64,000 bases of DNA from Ectobacillus antri (GTDB lineage Bacteria; Bacillota; Bacilli; Bacillales; Bacillaceae_G): positions 186,001-250,000 of the forward strand of contig NZ_RIAV01000001.1 in the NCBI RefSeq assembly GCF_003852715.1, given 5' to 3'. Each line of letters begins with the position of its first letter. Position 1 is the first letter of the stretch. The translations under genes and the position numbers were made by a program. The notes under the pieces were generated by a model. The model was not told where the DNA came from and made no database searches. It saw only the letters and a list, made by a program, of their open reading frames with translations. Positions 9,183-18,577 of this stretch are shown piece by piece.

Positions 9183-9911
9183 ATGGATAATAACAAGATT
9201 CCAAAAGTGATACATTACTGTTGGTTTGGTCGCGGTGACAAACCTGAAATAGTAAAAAAGTGCATAGCCTCATGGAAGTCTGTTTTACAAGATTATAAAA
9301 TTATGGAATGGAATGAAGATAACTTTGATATAACGTGTAACTCATATGTGCAACAAGCGTATGAATGCCGGAAATTTGCATTTGTAAGTGATTATGTGAG
9401 AGTTCATGCGTTATATGAGTATGGCGGAATTTATCTTGATACGGATGTAGAGGTATTTCGGCCATTCGATCGATTTTTGATGCATGATTCCTTTTGGGGA
9501 TTTGAGCAAGCAAATTATATTGCGACAAGCACGATTGGTGCGGCAAAAGGAAATGTTCTTATTAAAAGATTTTTAGATTCATATACTAGTAAAATGTTCT
9601 TAAAAGAGGATGGAAGTCATGATGAACTTACTAATGTAGCTATTGTGAGTGACATCTTAAAAAAACAGGGGTTACGATTGGATGGAACATACCAAGAAAT
9701 AGAAAAAATCGGTGTTTTTTATCCTCAGACATTCTTTTCGCCTTATGATTACATCAATTGTCGAACACTTATGACAGAAGACACATGTGCAATGCATCAT
9801 TTCTATAAGAGTTGGTTACCCTTTACAGTTCGAATCAAGGGGAATATGAAGAAGGTGCTGGCAAAATGCATAGGTGGGGACAATATCGCTAAACTAAGGG
9901 AGCGATTGTAA
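9183..9911 (+). CDS. GT32-type glycosyltransferase (DXD sugar-binding family)
   Basis: 242 residues. IPKVIHYCWFGRGDKPE at the N-terminus and the catalytic DXD in GGIYLDTDVEVF (Asp86-Asp88) mark the Gly_transf_sug/OCH1-like capsule family. These enzymes usually transfer galactose, mannose or glucose. It ends with a 1-nt stop/start overlap with the acyltransferase gene, so the two are co-translated. Confidence 0.85.
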   Translation: MDNNKIPKVIHYCWFGRGDKPEIVKKCIASWKSVLQDYKIMEWNEDNFDITCNSYVQQAYECRKFAFVSDYVRVHALYEYGGIYLDTDVEVFRPFDRFLMHDSFWGFEQANYIATSTIGAAKGNVLIKRFLDSYTSKMFLKEDGSHDELTNVAIVSDILKKQGLRLDGTYQEIEKIGVFYPQTFFSPYDYINCRTLMTEDTCAMHHFYKSWLPFTVRIKGNMKKVLAKCIGGDNIAKLRERL

Positions 9912-10522
9912 TGATTATACAAAAAGTACTATGTACGTTAAATAACGAGAGGAAAAATAGAGGATTATATTTTGCGTTATTAATGAATATATCATATCTT
10001 GTTGCAGCAATGCGGGGTGCTTTTTTTAAACTCTTATATTTTAAAAATATAAAAGCTTCCATATTCTTTTTGCAAACAAATAGTAAGTTAGAGATATTTA
10101 ATAAACATTCGAGCATTACAATTGGTAAGTTTGTGTTTATGAGAAAAAACATTAGCATTCGTATGGACGGTGAAGGAATATTAGAGATAGGAGACAAAAC
10201 CTTTATTAATGACAATTGTAATATTAACTGCATTCATAAGGTTTCAATTGGCGCATATACGAAAATAGCACCTAATGTCTCAATTAATGATCACGACCAC
10301 AATTATAAAGGTTTTGCAGAGGAACATTTATTAAAAGGTGAAGTGAAAATAGGTAATCATGTGTGGATTGGTTCTAATGTTGTTATTTTAAGAGATACAG
10401 TTATCGGTGATCACGCAGTAATAGCTGCAGGAAGTGTAGTAAAGGGCAATGTGCCAGCTCACACACTCTTCGTTAATAAGCGGGAAAATATATATATTAA
10501 TTATGCTGAAAAGAGTAGCTAA
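9911..10522 (+). CDS. Hexapeptide-repeat O-acetyltransferase
   Basis: 203 residues. The C-terminal half shows left-handed beta-helix repeats (IGAYTKIAPNVSIND, GNHVWIGSNVVILRD, GDHAVIAAGSVVKGNVP) with His residues in INDHDHNY, the acetyl-CoA/catalytic zone of the LbetaH family. The first 60 residues are unusual and more hydrophobic. It likely O-acetylates a sugar of the EPS repeat. Confidence 0.82.
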   Translation: MIIQKVLCTLNNERKNRGLYFALLMNISYLVAAMRGAFFKLLYFKNIKASIFFLQTNSKLEIFNKHSSITIGKFVFMRKNISIRMDGEGILEIGDKTFINDNCNINCIHKVSIGAYTKIAPNVSINDHDHNYKGFAEEHLLKGEVKIGNHVWIGSNVVILRDTVIGDHAVIAAGSVVKGNVPAHTLFVNKRENIYINYAEKSS

Positions 10523-10535
10523 TAAGGGAGATGCA

Positions 10536-11735
10536 ATGAAGAAAAGAATTCTAATTACCATGTATGATATGGAAATTGGCGGCGCAGAACGAAGTCTTAT
10601 TAATATGTTACATACGTTTGATTATGAACAGTATCACGTTGATTTGTTTATTTGTCATCATGTTGGAGAATTTATAAAATTGATTCCAGCACAAGTCAAT
10701 GTATTGCCAGAGGTTGAGGCATACACGACATTTCGAAAGTCTATTAAGCAAAGTATTCAGGATGGTTATTTGATTATACCTGCTATTAGAGTAATCAGTA
10801 AGTTGATAGGTAATAAGATAGCACACAAATACGGGTTTCATGAGGGATCGGGCTATGTTGAAATGCAGCTGGTATCAAAATATGCGATGAGGGTTCTCCC
10901 GTACTTTCAAAAAGAATACGATGTTGCAATTAGTTATGCTTGGCCCCATGATATTGTAGCAAGTAAAGTACAGGCGAAAAAGAAAATTGCTTGGATTCAT
11001 ACCGATTACAGCACTTTAGAAGTACAACGTACTATTGACTTGGAAATGTGGTCAAAGTTTGATTGTATTGTTGCGGTTTCGGAAGAATGTAAAAATGCTT
11101 TTTTAACTGCGTACCCTGAGCTAATAGAACAGGTAATGGTGATAGAGAATATTACCTCTCCTCAATTTATAAAGGATATGTCCTGTGAGGACGTTGAGCT
11201 ACCGCTGCAAAAGAATGGGGAATTTTATTTAGTATCTGTTGGGAGGCTTTCTCATGCTAAGGGATTTGATAACGCTATTCAAGCACTGAGATTGCTTCAT
11301 AATAAAGGTTATACGAATATCAAATGGTATGTTGTTGGCTATGGTGGTGAAGAAAAAGCATTACGTCAATTGATTCATGGTACTAACTTAGAGAATTCTT
11401 TTGTTCTTCTTGGGAAGCAATTAAATCCATATCCATACATACAAGTATGTGATCTTTACGTCCAGCCATCTAGATATGAAGGAAAAGCTGTAACTGTAAC
11501 AGAAGCAAAAATATTAGGAAAGCCGATTCTGATTACAAACTATCCTACGGCTAAAAGTCAGCTGAATCATCTATTAGAAGGAATGATATGTGAGGGTAAT
11601 GTAGAGGCGCTTGCTGAAGCAATTGAAAGTCTATATTTACAAAGTGAGCTACGTGAGAAGCTAAGTCAGTATGTGAAGAGTAGAGATTATAGTAATAGCT
11701 ATGAATTAGATAAGCTGTATGACATGATTAATTAA
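10536..11735 (+). CDS. Glycosyltransferase family 4 (paralogue 1 of 3)
   Basis: 399 residues. KRILITMYDMEIGGAERSLINML is the N-terminal GT4 signature and YPYIQVCDLYVQPSRYEGKAVTVTEAKILGKP the donor site. IAWIHTDY is shared with the genes at 13977 and 15176, so the three are recent paralogues. An AAGGGAG site decides the ATG at 10536. The donor and acceptor are unknown. Confidence 0.84.
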   Translation: MKKRILITMYDMEIGGAERSLINMLHTFDYEQYHVDLFICHHVGEFIKLIPAQVNVLPEVEAYTTFRKSIKQSIQDGYLIIPAIRVISKLIGNKIAHKYGFHEGSGYVEMQLVSKYAMRVLPYFQKEYDVAISYAWPHDIVASKVQAKKKIAWIHTDYSTLEVQRTIDLEMWSKFDCIVAVSEECKNAFLTAYPELIEQVMVIENITSPQFIKDMSCEDVELPLQKNGEFYLVSVGRLSHAKGFDNAIQALRLLHNKGYTNIKWYVVGYGGEEKALRQLIHGTNLENSFVLLGKQLNPYPYIQVCDLYVQPSRYEGKAVTVTEAKILGKPILITNYPTAKSQLNHLLEGMICEGNVEALAEAIESLYLQSELREKLSQYVKSRDYSNSYELDKLYDMIN

Positions 11736-11763
11736 TCATTTTTGATAAGTAGGGAGGTGCAAC

Positions 11764-12786
11764 ATGGTTAAAGTAAGTGTCATTATACCTGTTTATAATT
11801 CTGCTACATATCTCAATGAATGTATCGAGTCGTTACTACAGCAAACCTTATATGATTGTGAATTCATATTCGTCAATGATGGTTCACAGGACAACAGCAA
11901 AGAAATTATTGAGAGCTATCAAGCACTTGATGCTCGAATCATTTTGTTAAACCAAGAGAATCAAGGGGTAAGTGTTGCACGAAACAACGGAATGAACGTA
12001 GCTACTGGGGAATATATTGGGTTTGTTGATGCTGATGATTATGTAAAGAAGGATATGTTTGCAAAACTATACAAGCAGGCAAAGTATTGTGATTGTGATT
12101 CTGTTTTGTCGGACTTTGAGAGCAAAATAGAAGGTCGTACAGTCATTACAACGTACCCATTTCAACAGGAAAAATGTCTTGACGCGAGTGTTATAAAGAA
12201 GGAAATTCTCCCCTATTTATTGCAGTATGAAGATTTAAATCAAGTCTGGAATAAACTCTATAAACGTAATGTTATTGAAGAGTATAAAATATGTTTTCCA
12301 GTCGGAATTGATTTAGGTGAAGATGGAATGTTTAATCTTCGTTTCTTTAGTAAGGCTAAATCATTAATATATGTACAAAAGTCTTACTATTACTATCGTG
12401 AAGTACAAGGAAGTGCCACAAGGAATATTAGTCAAAAAGATTATTTTAAAAATGCTTTAGAAGTATATTTACATAATCATGATAATGTTATAGTAGGCGA
12501 GGATAAGAGAGTAGAGGAGTTAAAGGCTAATAAATTAATTAGGAGTGTAATATCTTATACACATATATACTTTACGCCAACAAAAGATATGAGTTTTTTG
12601 AGACGATATTCATACGTTTCAAAGATGATTAATAACGAAGAAGTTATAAAAGCACTTGTTATATATAACAGACATGAGAGTAAACAATCCTCTAAATATG
12701 AGCAGTTATTGTTGCAAATGATACGAAAGAAACTTGTACTAGGTTTATATGTTCTTACAGCCTATAGTAGATATAGAAATAAATAG
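11764..12786 (+). CDS. Glycosyltransferase family 2
   Basis: 340 residues, GT-A fold: VSVIIPVYNSATYLNECIESLLQQTL, FVNDGSQDNS, VSVARNNGM and the DXD site GFVDADDYV. It belongs to the EpsJ-like subgroup, with LNQVWNKLYKR and GEDGMFNLRFF downstream. GGGAGGTGC precedes the ATG. Part of the same operon. Confidence 0.85.
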   Translation: MVKVSVIIPVYNSATYLNECIESLLQQTLYDCEFIFVNDGSQDNSKEIIESYQALDARIILLNQENQGVSVARNNGMNVATGEYIGFVDADDYVKKDMFAKLYKQAKYCDCDSVLSDFESKIEGRTVITTYPFQQEKCLDASVIKKEILPYLLQYEDLNQVWNKLYKRNVIEEYKICFPVGIDLGEDGMFNLRFFSKAKSLIYVQKSYYYYREVQGSATRNISQKDYFKNALEVYLHNHDNVIVGEDKRVEELKANKLIRSVISYTHIYFTPTKDMSFLRRYSYVSKMINNEEVIKALVIYNRHESKQSSKYEQLLLQMIRKKLVLGLYVLTAYSRYRNK

Positions 12787-12802
12787 ATCCGGAGGAAAAG
12801 TT

Positions 12803-13963
12803 ATGAAAATTGTAATGTTCATGCATGGCGGAAGTGAAAATAGAGGTTGTGAAGCGATAGTGCGTTCATCAACGGATTTATTGAAAAAGGAAATTGAAGA
12901 TGTAAAAGTACATCTAATATCAGATAAGCCAGAAACTGATAAATTGTTGAAGCAATTAGATGGCATCCATGATGGTGCTGCTCAGCCACTGCAAGAATAT
13001 TCTGTGCCATGGTTTATTTCTTCATTCATGGTAAAATTATTTAAAGATGAGTCTTACGCGCTAAGCAAAATTCATGGGAAAGTTATTGAATCAATTAAAG
13101 ACATGGATATCTGTCTATCAATTGGTGGAGATAATTACTGTTATGGAGAGCAACCTGGCTGGTATGAGGTGAATAAAAGGGCAAAATCTTTAGGGAAAAA
13201 GCTAGTTTTATGGGGTTGTTCTATCGGAGAAGAGGACATGTCTGAACGCAAGTTAAAAGATTTAAAGAACTTTGATTTAATCTTAGCCAGAGAAACATTG
13301 ACACGTGATATGCTCATTAATAAAGGTATTACTAATGTGCAACTTTGCGCGGATGTAGCTTTTACAATGGAAAAGGAAGAACTACCTTTACCCAATGGCT
13401 GGCAGGAAGGAAATACAATTGGTTTAAACTTTAGTCCTTTAGTATACAAAAAAAATCAAGGTTCTCAACAAGCGGTAAGAGAGTTGATGCAACACATTTT
13501 AGATACAACTGAGGCAACAATTGCGCTTACACCGCATGTAATACAAGAAGGTAATAATGATTATGAAGTACTGCAAGCATATTATCAGGAATTTAAGCAT
13601 ACCAACAGAGTCATTTTGTTACCGGATAACTTGAATGCCATTCAATATAAGGGTTATATCGCAAGAATGCGATTTTTTATTGGTGCCAGAACACATGCAA
13701 CAATTGCTGCTTACTCAAACTATGTTCCAACGATGGTGCTTGGGTACAGTGTGAAATCTAAAGGAATTGCCAAAGATATCTTTGGAGAAGAAAAGCTAGT
13801 TCTCAATATTGAACAAATCTCCAATGGTGCTCTGTTAAAAGCAAAGTTTGATGAGATGGTAAGGGAGGAAGAGGAGCTCACGCAAACACTTATGCAAAGT
13901 ATCCCGCATATTAAAAAAATGTCGTATAAAGCGGTAGAGTATTTACAAGAGCTGGCGAACTAG
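12803..13963 (+). CDS. Polysaccharide pyruvyl transferase
   Basis: 386 residues. KIVMFMHGGSENRGCEAIVRSS and LSIGGDNYCYGEQPGWYEVNKRAKSLGKK belong to the polysaccharide pyruvyl transferase family (PS_pyruv_trans), as does the C-terminal GARTHATIAAYSNYVPTMVLGYSVKSKGIA. These enzymes use PEP to put an acidic pyruvate ketal on a sugar. The product EPS would thus carry negative charge. The GGAGGAAAAG site sets the start, inside the end of the preceding GT. Confidence 0.85.
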   Translation: MKIVMFMHGGSENRGCEAIVRSSTDLLKKEIEDVKVHLISDKPETDKLLKQLDGIHDGAAQPLQEYSVPWFISSFMVKLFKDESYALSKIHGKVIESIKDMDICLSIGGDNYCYGEQPGWYEVNKRAKSLGKKLVLWGCSIGEEDMSERKLKDLKNFDLILARETLTRDMLINKGITNVQLCADVAFTMEKEELPLPNGWQEGNTIGLNFSPLVYKKNQGSQQAVRELMQHILDTTEATIALTPHVIQEGNNDYEVLQAYYQEFKHTNRVILLPDNLNAIQYKGYIARMRFFIGARTHATIAAYSNYVPTMVLGYSVKSKGIAKDIFGEEKLVLNIEQISNGALLKAKFDEMVREEEELTQTLMQSIPHIKKMSYKAVEYLQELAN

Positions 13964-13976
13964 ATTGGGGATGAAT

Positions 13977-15164
13977 ATGAAGAAAAAAATATTGTTTGTT
14001 ATCCCAAGTTTAACTGCTGGGGGCGGAGAGAAAAGTTTAGTAAACCTGTTGTCTCAAATTGATTTCAGTTTGTATGAGGTAGATTTGTTTCTGTTTCACC
14101 ATGAAGGACTATTTGTTGATTTTGTACCAAAAGAAGTACGCATTATACCTTTACCCGAATCTTATCAAACATTTACTTTACCACTAATTTCATCGGTACG
14201 AAACTTTTTAAGTAAGGGAAATGTTTCATTGGCTTGGAAACGGGTGTTATTTTCTATGCAAAGTAGACTAGGGAAAAATGTTTCAGTTCGTGAGCAGTAT
14301 AGCTGGAGGTACATGGCAGATGCGTTACCAACTTTAGAAGGGAAATATGATGCAGCCATTGGATTTCTTGAAAAAACAGCAACCTATTTTTGTATTGATA
14401 AGGTACAAGCCCATAAAACTATTGGCTGGGTCCATATCGATTATAATAAGTTAGGCATGGATGCTACTTTTGATAGACCTTATTTCCAGAAAGTAAATCA
14501 TATTGTTACTGTATCTGAGGAATGTGCAAATATTTTAATCGACTGTTTTCCTGACGTTCAAGATAAAGTTCGCGTTATATATAATATCGTATCTCCTACA
14601 GTAATATGTAATATGGCGAAAAAAGATTTAGCTGATACGTACTTGTTTCAATCTGAGCAAATTAAAATTTTATCTATTGGTAGACTTCATTATCAAAAGG
14701 GATTGGAATTTGCAATAGAAGCATGCAAGATTCTAGTGGATAAGGGTTACAATGTACAGTGGAATATCATTGGTGAGGGAGAAGAAAGAGAGAAATTAAC
14801 GTCTCTAATTGTAAATAAAGGGTTAGAAAATCATGTGAAACTTTTGGGACTAAAGGCCAATCCGTATCCGTATATACAACAAGCTGATATATATGCCCAA
14901 ACATCCCGCTTTGAAGGGAAATCTATCGCTATTGATGAGGCGAAAATTTTACAAAAGCCTATTCTTGTGACGAATTTTAGTACAGCAAAGGATCAAATTA
15001 TGGATGGTCATAACGGTTTAATTGTAGACATGACTCCTCAGGCAATTGCGCAAGGGATAGAGAAATTAATGGATAAGACCCTTCGGCAGCAACTTGCATA
15101 CAATTTAGCCAAGGAAAAGCTTGGTACGGAAGAAGAAATTCAAAAGCTGTACGATATTATCTAG
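13977..15164 (+). CDS. Glycosyltransferase family 4 (paralogue 2 of 3)
   Basis: 395 residues. KILFVIPSLTAGGGEKSLVNLLSQ and YPYIQQADIYAQTSRFEGKSIAIDEAKILQKP mark a GT4 of the same subgroup as the genes at 10536 and 15176. TIGWVHIDYNKLGMD is also shared. A TGGGGAT site 7 nt upstream supports the ATG at 13977; an ATG two codons earlier is possible. Confidence 0.84.
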   Translation: MKKKILFVIPSLTAGGGEKSLVNLLSQIDFSLYEVDLFLFHHEGLFVDFVPKEVRIIPLPESYQTFTLPLISSVRNFLSKGNVSLAWKRVLFSMQSRLGKNVSVREQYSWRYMADALPTLEGKYDAAIGFLEKTATYFCIDKVQAHKTIGWVHIDYNKLGMDATFDRPYFQKVNHIVTVSEECANILIDCFPDVQDKVRVIYNIVSPTVICNMAKKDLADTYLFQSEQIKILSIGRLHYQKGLEFAIEACKILVDKGYNVQWNIIGEGEEREKLTSLIVNKGLENHVKLLGLKANPYPYIQQADIYAQTSRFEGKSIAIDEAKILQKPILVTNFSTAKDQIMDGHNGLIVDMTPQAIAQGIEKLMDKTLRQQLAYNLAKEKLGTEEEIQKLYDII

Positions 15165-15175
15165 TAGGTGACACA

Positions 15176-16363
15176 ATGAAAAAAAATATATTGTTTGTAA
15201 TGAACAATTTAGTTTGTGGAGGGGCTGAAAAAGCCCTTCTTTCTTTATTACAATGCTTTGACTATAACAAATACAATGTAGACTTGTTTTTATTTAAACA
15301 TGATGGAATATTTCTTAAAAAGTTGCCAAGAGAAGTTCATTTGTTGCCAGAACCTGAACATTATCAGTATTTTGATATGCCGGTGAAGGATGCAGCAACA
15401 TCATTATTGAAGAAGCGAAAGTTTGATATCTTGTTTTACCGTCTTATGTTAGGATATTTTTCAAAGAAAGAGCGCAATGGTGCGGTAGTTGAGCAAAAGC
15501 TATGGAAGTATCTCTCTAAAGCGGTTGGTACACCGTCTAAACAATATGATGTAGCAATCGGTTTTCAGGAGAAAAACCCAATATATTTTTGTGTAGATAA
15601 TGTAACAGCTAAGAAGAAAATTGGTTGGATTCATACCGATTATAATAAGTTAGGAATTGATTTTAAAAGAGAAAGTTTTTATTTTCAAACCTTAGGTCAT
15701 ATAGTGACTGTATCAGAAGATTTAGTTCGGTTATTACAGCAAGCATTCCCGAATCAACATCAAAAATTCACTTATATTCATAATGTTGTATCTGTTGATA
15801 TGATACGAAATATGGCTAAGGAGCGTATCAATCTACCTGCGACAAAAGGAACTACATTAGTTTCGGTAGGGAGACTTGCGAAAGAAAAGGGACTAGAACT
15901 TTCTTTACAGGCAGTAGATTTGCTAGTGAAGAAAGGGTATCACATCATCTGGTATGTTATTGGAGAAGGAAATATGAGGAGTTACTTAGAAAACGAGATT
16001 GCAATTCGAGATTTACATAATCATATTAAGCTATTGGGGCTACAAGAAAATCCATATCCTTATATCAAAGCTGCTGATATATATATCCAGACATCCAGAT
16101 ACGAGGGAAAATCTATTTCTATTGATGAAGCTAAGATTTTACAAAAGCCAATTGTTATTACAAATTTTGAAACTGCGAAAGATCACATTGATGACGGAAA
16201 GAATGGCTTAATTGCAGATATGAACGCACATGATGTAGCAGAGAAAATTGAACAGTTTATACAAGATCAAGAGATGAGAAAGTTAGTTATACATAACCTT
16301 AGTGAAGAACAACTGGGCACTGAAGCAGAAGTACAAAAGTTATATGAAATCATAGAGAGATAA
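15176..16363 (+). CDS. Glycosyltransferase family 4 (paralogue 3 of 3)
   Basis: 395 residues, strongly similar to the preceding gene along its whole length (IGWIHTDYNKLGIDF, YPYIKAADIYIQTSRYEGKSISIDEAKILQKP, C-terminal LGTEAEVQKLYEII). The two adjacent genes look like a tandem duplication that has diverged, perhaps to add two different sugars. TAGGTGA is the ribosome site. Confidence 0.85.
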   Translation: MKKNILFVMNNLVCGGAEKALLSLLQCFDYNKYNVDLFLFKHDGIFLKKLPREVHLLPEPEHYQYFDMPVKDAATSLLKKRKFDILFYRLMLGYFSKKERNGAVVEQKLWKYLSKAVGTPSKQYDVAIGFQEKNPIYFCVDNVTAKKKIGWIHTDYNKLGIDFKRESFYFQTLGHIVTVSEDLVRLLQQAFPNQHQKFTYIHNVVSVDMIRNMAKERINLPATKGTTLVSVGRLAKEKGLELSLQAVDLLVKKGYHIIWYVIGEGNMRSYLENEIAIRDLHNHIKLLGLQENPYPYIKAADIYIQTSRYEGKSISIDEAKILQKPIVITNFETAKDHIDDGKNGLIADMNAHDVAEKIEQFIQDQEMRKLVIHNLSEEQLGTEAEVQKLYEIIER

Positions 16364-16388
16364 GTTATTGTAGGAAGGTGCGGTAAAA

Positions 16389-17573
16389 ATGGTTTGGAGC
16401 ATCATAAGTAGCATAGTACTCATTACTGTATGTATTATTTTTATAATAGACGTAGTACCAAAATTAAAGGATTGGTTCTCTCGTATTCATATTGGTCGGT
16501 ATGAAAATACGAGTACTTGGCAGAAAAAAATGATAGAGCAAGGTAGCAAATGGCTTTTACGTACACCAAAGATCCCAGTGACAGATAATACGAGACTAAT
16601 TGTTATTGATATGTTGAAGGGGAATTATACAAAGGCTGCGATCCAGCATTGGCAAGAAGCGGCGTTGTTGCTGGGCCTAGGAGAGTATGTGAAAACACAT
16701 CAAGATGCTAAGCACAAACATATCATTGAAAGCTATCTTAACAAGACATTCACAACAGATGGAAATTGGGTGAAAGAGCCTGTCTATGTAGATGGTGCTA
16801 TTCTGGCATATGCGGTAATGAAATTAGATTTTTTAGATACGAACAAGTATAAGAAAGCATTTGATGCTACCTGGGAGATGATTCAAAAGCATATAGGAGA
16901 AGACGATACAGTTGCCTATCGAACTTTTATGAAGGATTATCGATACGTAGATACAATTGGTTTTATTTGTCCGTTCTTAATAAAATACGGTTTAACTTAT
17001 GATAAACTAGAGTGTGTTGACCTTGCAGTAAGGCAGATTAGAGCATATAACGCCTTCGGTATGCATCCCAAACTACATATTCCTTCTCATGCGTATCATA
17101 TCAAAAGCGAAGCGCCGCTTGGTTTGTACGGGTGGGGAAGAGGATTGGGTTGGTATGCAATAGGGTTAGTAGATGCTTGGAAGGAATTACCTCATGATCG
17201 TATGGATAAAGCAGAGCTCAAGACGTATGTAAGAGAGTTTGCTAAAGTTGCTCTTTGTTGGCAACAAGCGCATGGGGGATGGAATTGGATCGTTACTAGG
17301 TCGGAATCTGTGACAGACTCTTCTGCAACCGCTACTTTAGCTTGGCTCCTTTTAGCAGCTTCAGAGCTGGAGGATATCTCGGTCGAGTGTTTACAAGGAT
17401 ATAAGAAAGCTATCCATTATTTAATGTCTGTAACAAGAAAAAGTGGATCGGTTGATTTTTCACAAGGAGATACAAAGGATATTGGGGTTTATTCTACGCT
17501 CTTTAGTATACTTCCTTTTGCACAGGGATTCTGTATAAGGGCAGTAAGTGCTATGGACAACAATAAAAGTTAA
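16389..17573 (+). CDS. Membrane-anchored GH88/GH105-like glycoside hydrolase
   Basis: 394 residues. One N-terminal membrane segment (about 5-25) is followed by an (alpha/alpha)6-barrel domain of the unsaturated-glycuronyl / rhamnogalacturonyl hydrolase type (YVDTIGFICPFLIKYG, APLGLYGWGRGLGWYAIGLVDAW). In pectin or GAG utilisation such enzymes remove unsaturated uronic acids made by lyases. In an EPS operon it more likely trims or edits the polymer; this is inference. The topology places the catalytic domain outside if the segment is a signal anchor. Confidence 0.75.
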   Translation: MVWSIISSIVLITVCIIFIIDVVPKLKDWFSRIHIGRYENTSTWQKKMIEQGSKWLLRTPKIPVTDNTRLIVIDMLKGNYTKAAIQHWQEAALLLGLGEYVKTHQDAKHKHIIESYLNKTFTTDGNWVKEPVYVDGAILAYAVMKLDFLDTNKYKKAFDATWEMIQKHIGEDDTVAYRTFMKDYRYVDTIGFICPFLIKYGLTYDKLECVDLAVRQIRAYNAFGMHPKLHIPSHAYHIKSEAPLGLYGWGRGLGWYAIGLVDAWKELPHDRMDKAELKTYVREFAKVALCWQQAHGGWNWIVTRSESVTDSSATATLAWLLLAASELEDISVECLQGYKKAIHYLMSVTRKSGSVDFSQGDTKDIGVYSTLFSILPFAQGFCIRAVSAMDNNKS

Positions 17574-17683
17574 TTACGTGTTGGTAGCTTTAATATTTAA
17601 CGTTTAATCAAATATTCTTTTAACTTTAACCGGTATTTAATGGTTTTATATTTATAGCGAATTAATAAAAGGGAGTGCACTAT

Positions 17684-18577
17684 ATGCAAATTACAGTATT
17701 TACTCCAACCTATAATAGGGGCTATATCGTTGAAAATCTATATAAATCATTACAAAAACAAACATATAATAATTTTGAGTGGTTAGTGATTGATGATGGA
17801 TCAATTGATAATACGGAAGAGTTGTTTACAGAGTGGGCGCATGAAAAGAATCTTTTTCCGATAAGATATTATAAAGTAGAAAACGGTGGAAAGCATCGAG
17901 CGATCAATAAGGCAATAGACTTAGCAAATGGAGAAGTGTTCTTTATAGTAGACTCTGATGATTATTTGGTACCAACCGCACTCGAAAAAGTAGCAAGTTG
18001 GTTCCATACCATTGAAAATCAGGATGGCTTTTGCGGTGTTTCTGGGAATAGAGGTCGTACCGAAATAGATGTTATCGGTACTACTTTTACAGGAGAGTAT
18101 ATAGATGCGACTTCATTAGAGCGAAATCAGTTTCAGATTACGGGAGATAAAGCGGAAGTGTTTTATACTCATGTATTAAAGAAATATAAGTTTCCTGAAT
18201 ATGAAGGAGAACGTTTTATTAGTGAAGCAACAGTATGGGAAAAAATGGCCTACGAAGGGTATAAAATACGTTGGTTTAACGAAACGATTTACATATGTAA
18301 CTATCTTGAGGATGGTTTAACACAAAATATGATTCAAACATTTGCAAAAAGTCCGAAAGGAACGGCGCGGTATCTGAAGCAACAAATACAATTTCATAAT
18401 TGTAATTGGAAAGGAAAAATGTCATATTACAATCTATATTATAGTTTTGTTAGATCTGAAGTGACTCTTAAGCAAGCTGCAGTACATATGGAAATTTCTT
18501 TGTTTACAATGATTACTAGTGTAACCTTAGTGAAAATTAAAAACATGTTGAGTGGATGGCGTTTCTATGCGAATTAA
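17684..18577 (+). CDS. Glycosyltransferase family 2
   Basis: 297 residues: ITVFTPTYNRGYIVENLYKSL, LVIDDGSIDNTEEL and metal site FIVDSDDYLVP. Related to the GT2 at 7160. The start follows AAAGGGAG. A 110-nt AT-rich gap separates it from the hydrolase gene; no clear promoter or terminator is seen there. The 3' end overlaps the flippase by 11 nt. Confidence 0.84.
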   Translation: MQITVFTPTYNRGYIVENLYKSLQKQTYNNFEWLVIDDGSIDNTEELFTEWAHEKNLFPIRYYKVENGGKHRAINKAIDLANGEVFFIVDSDDYLVPTALEKVASWFHTIENQDGFCGVSGNRGRTEIDVIGTTFTGEYIDATSLERNQFQITGDKAEVFYTHVLKKYKFPEYEGERFISEATVWEKMAYEGYKIRWFNETIYICNYLEDGLTQNMIQTFAKSPKGTARYLKQQIQFHNCNWKGKMSYYNLYYSFVRSEVTLKQAAVHMEISLFTMITSVTLVKIKNMLSGWRFYAN

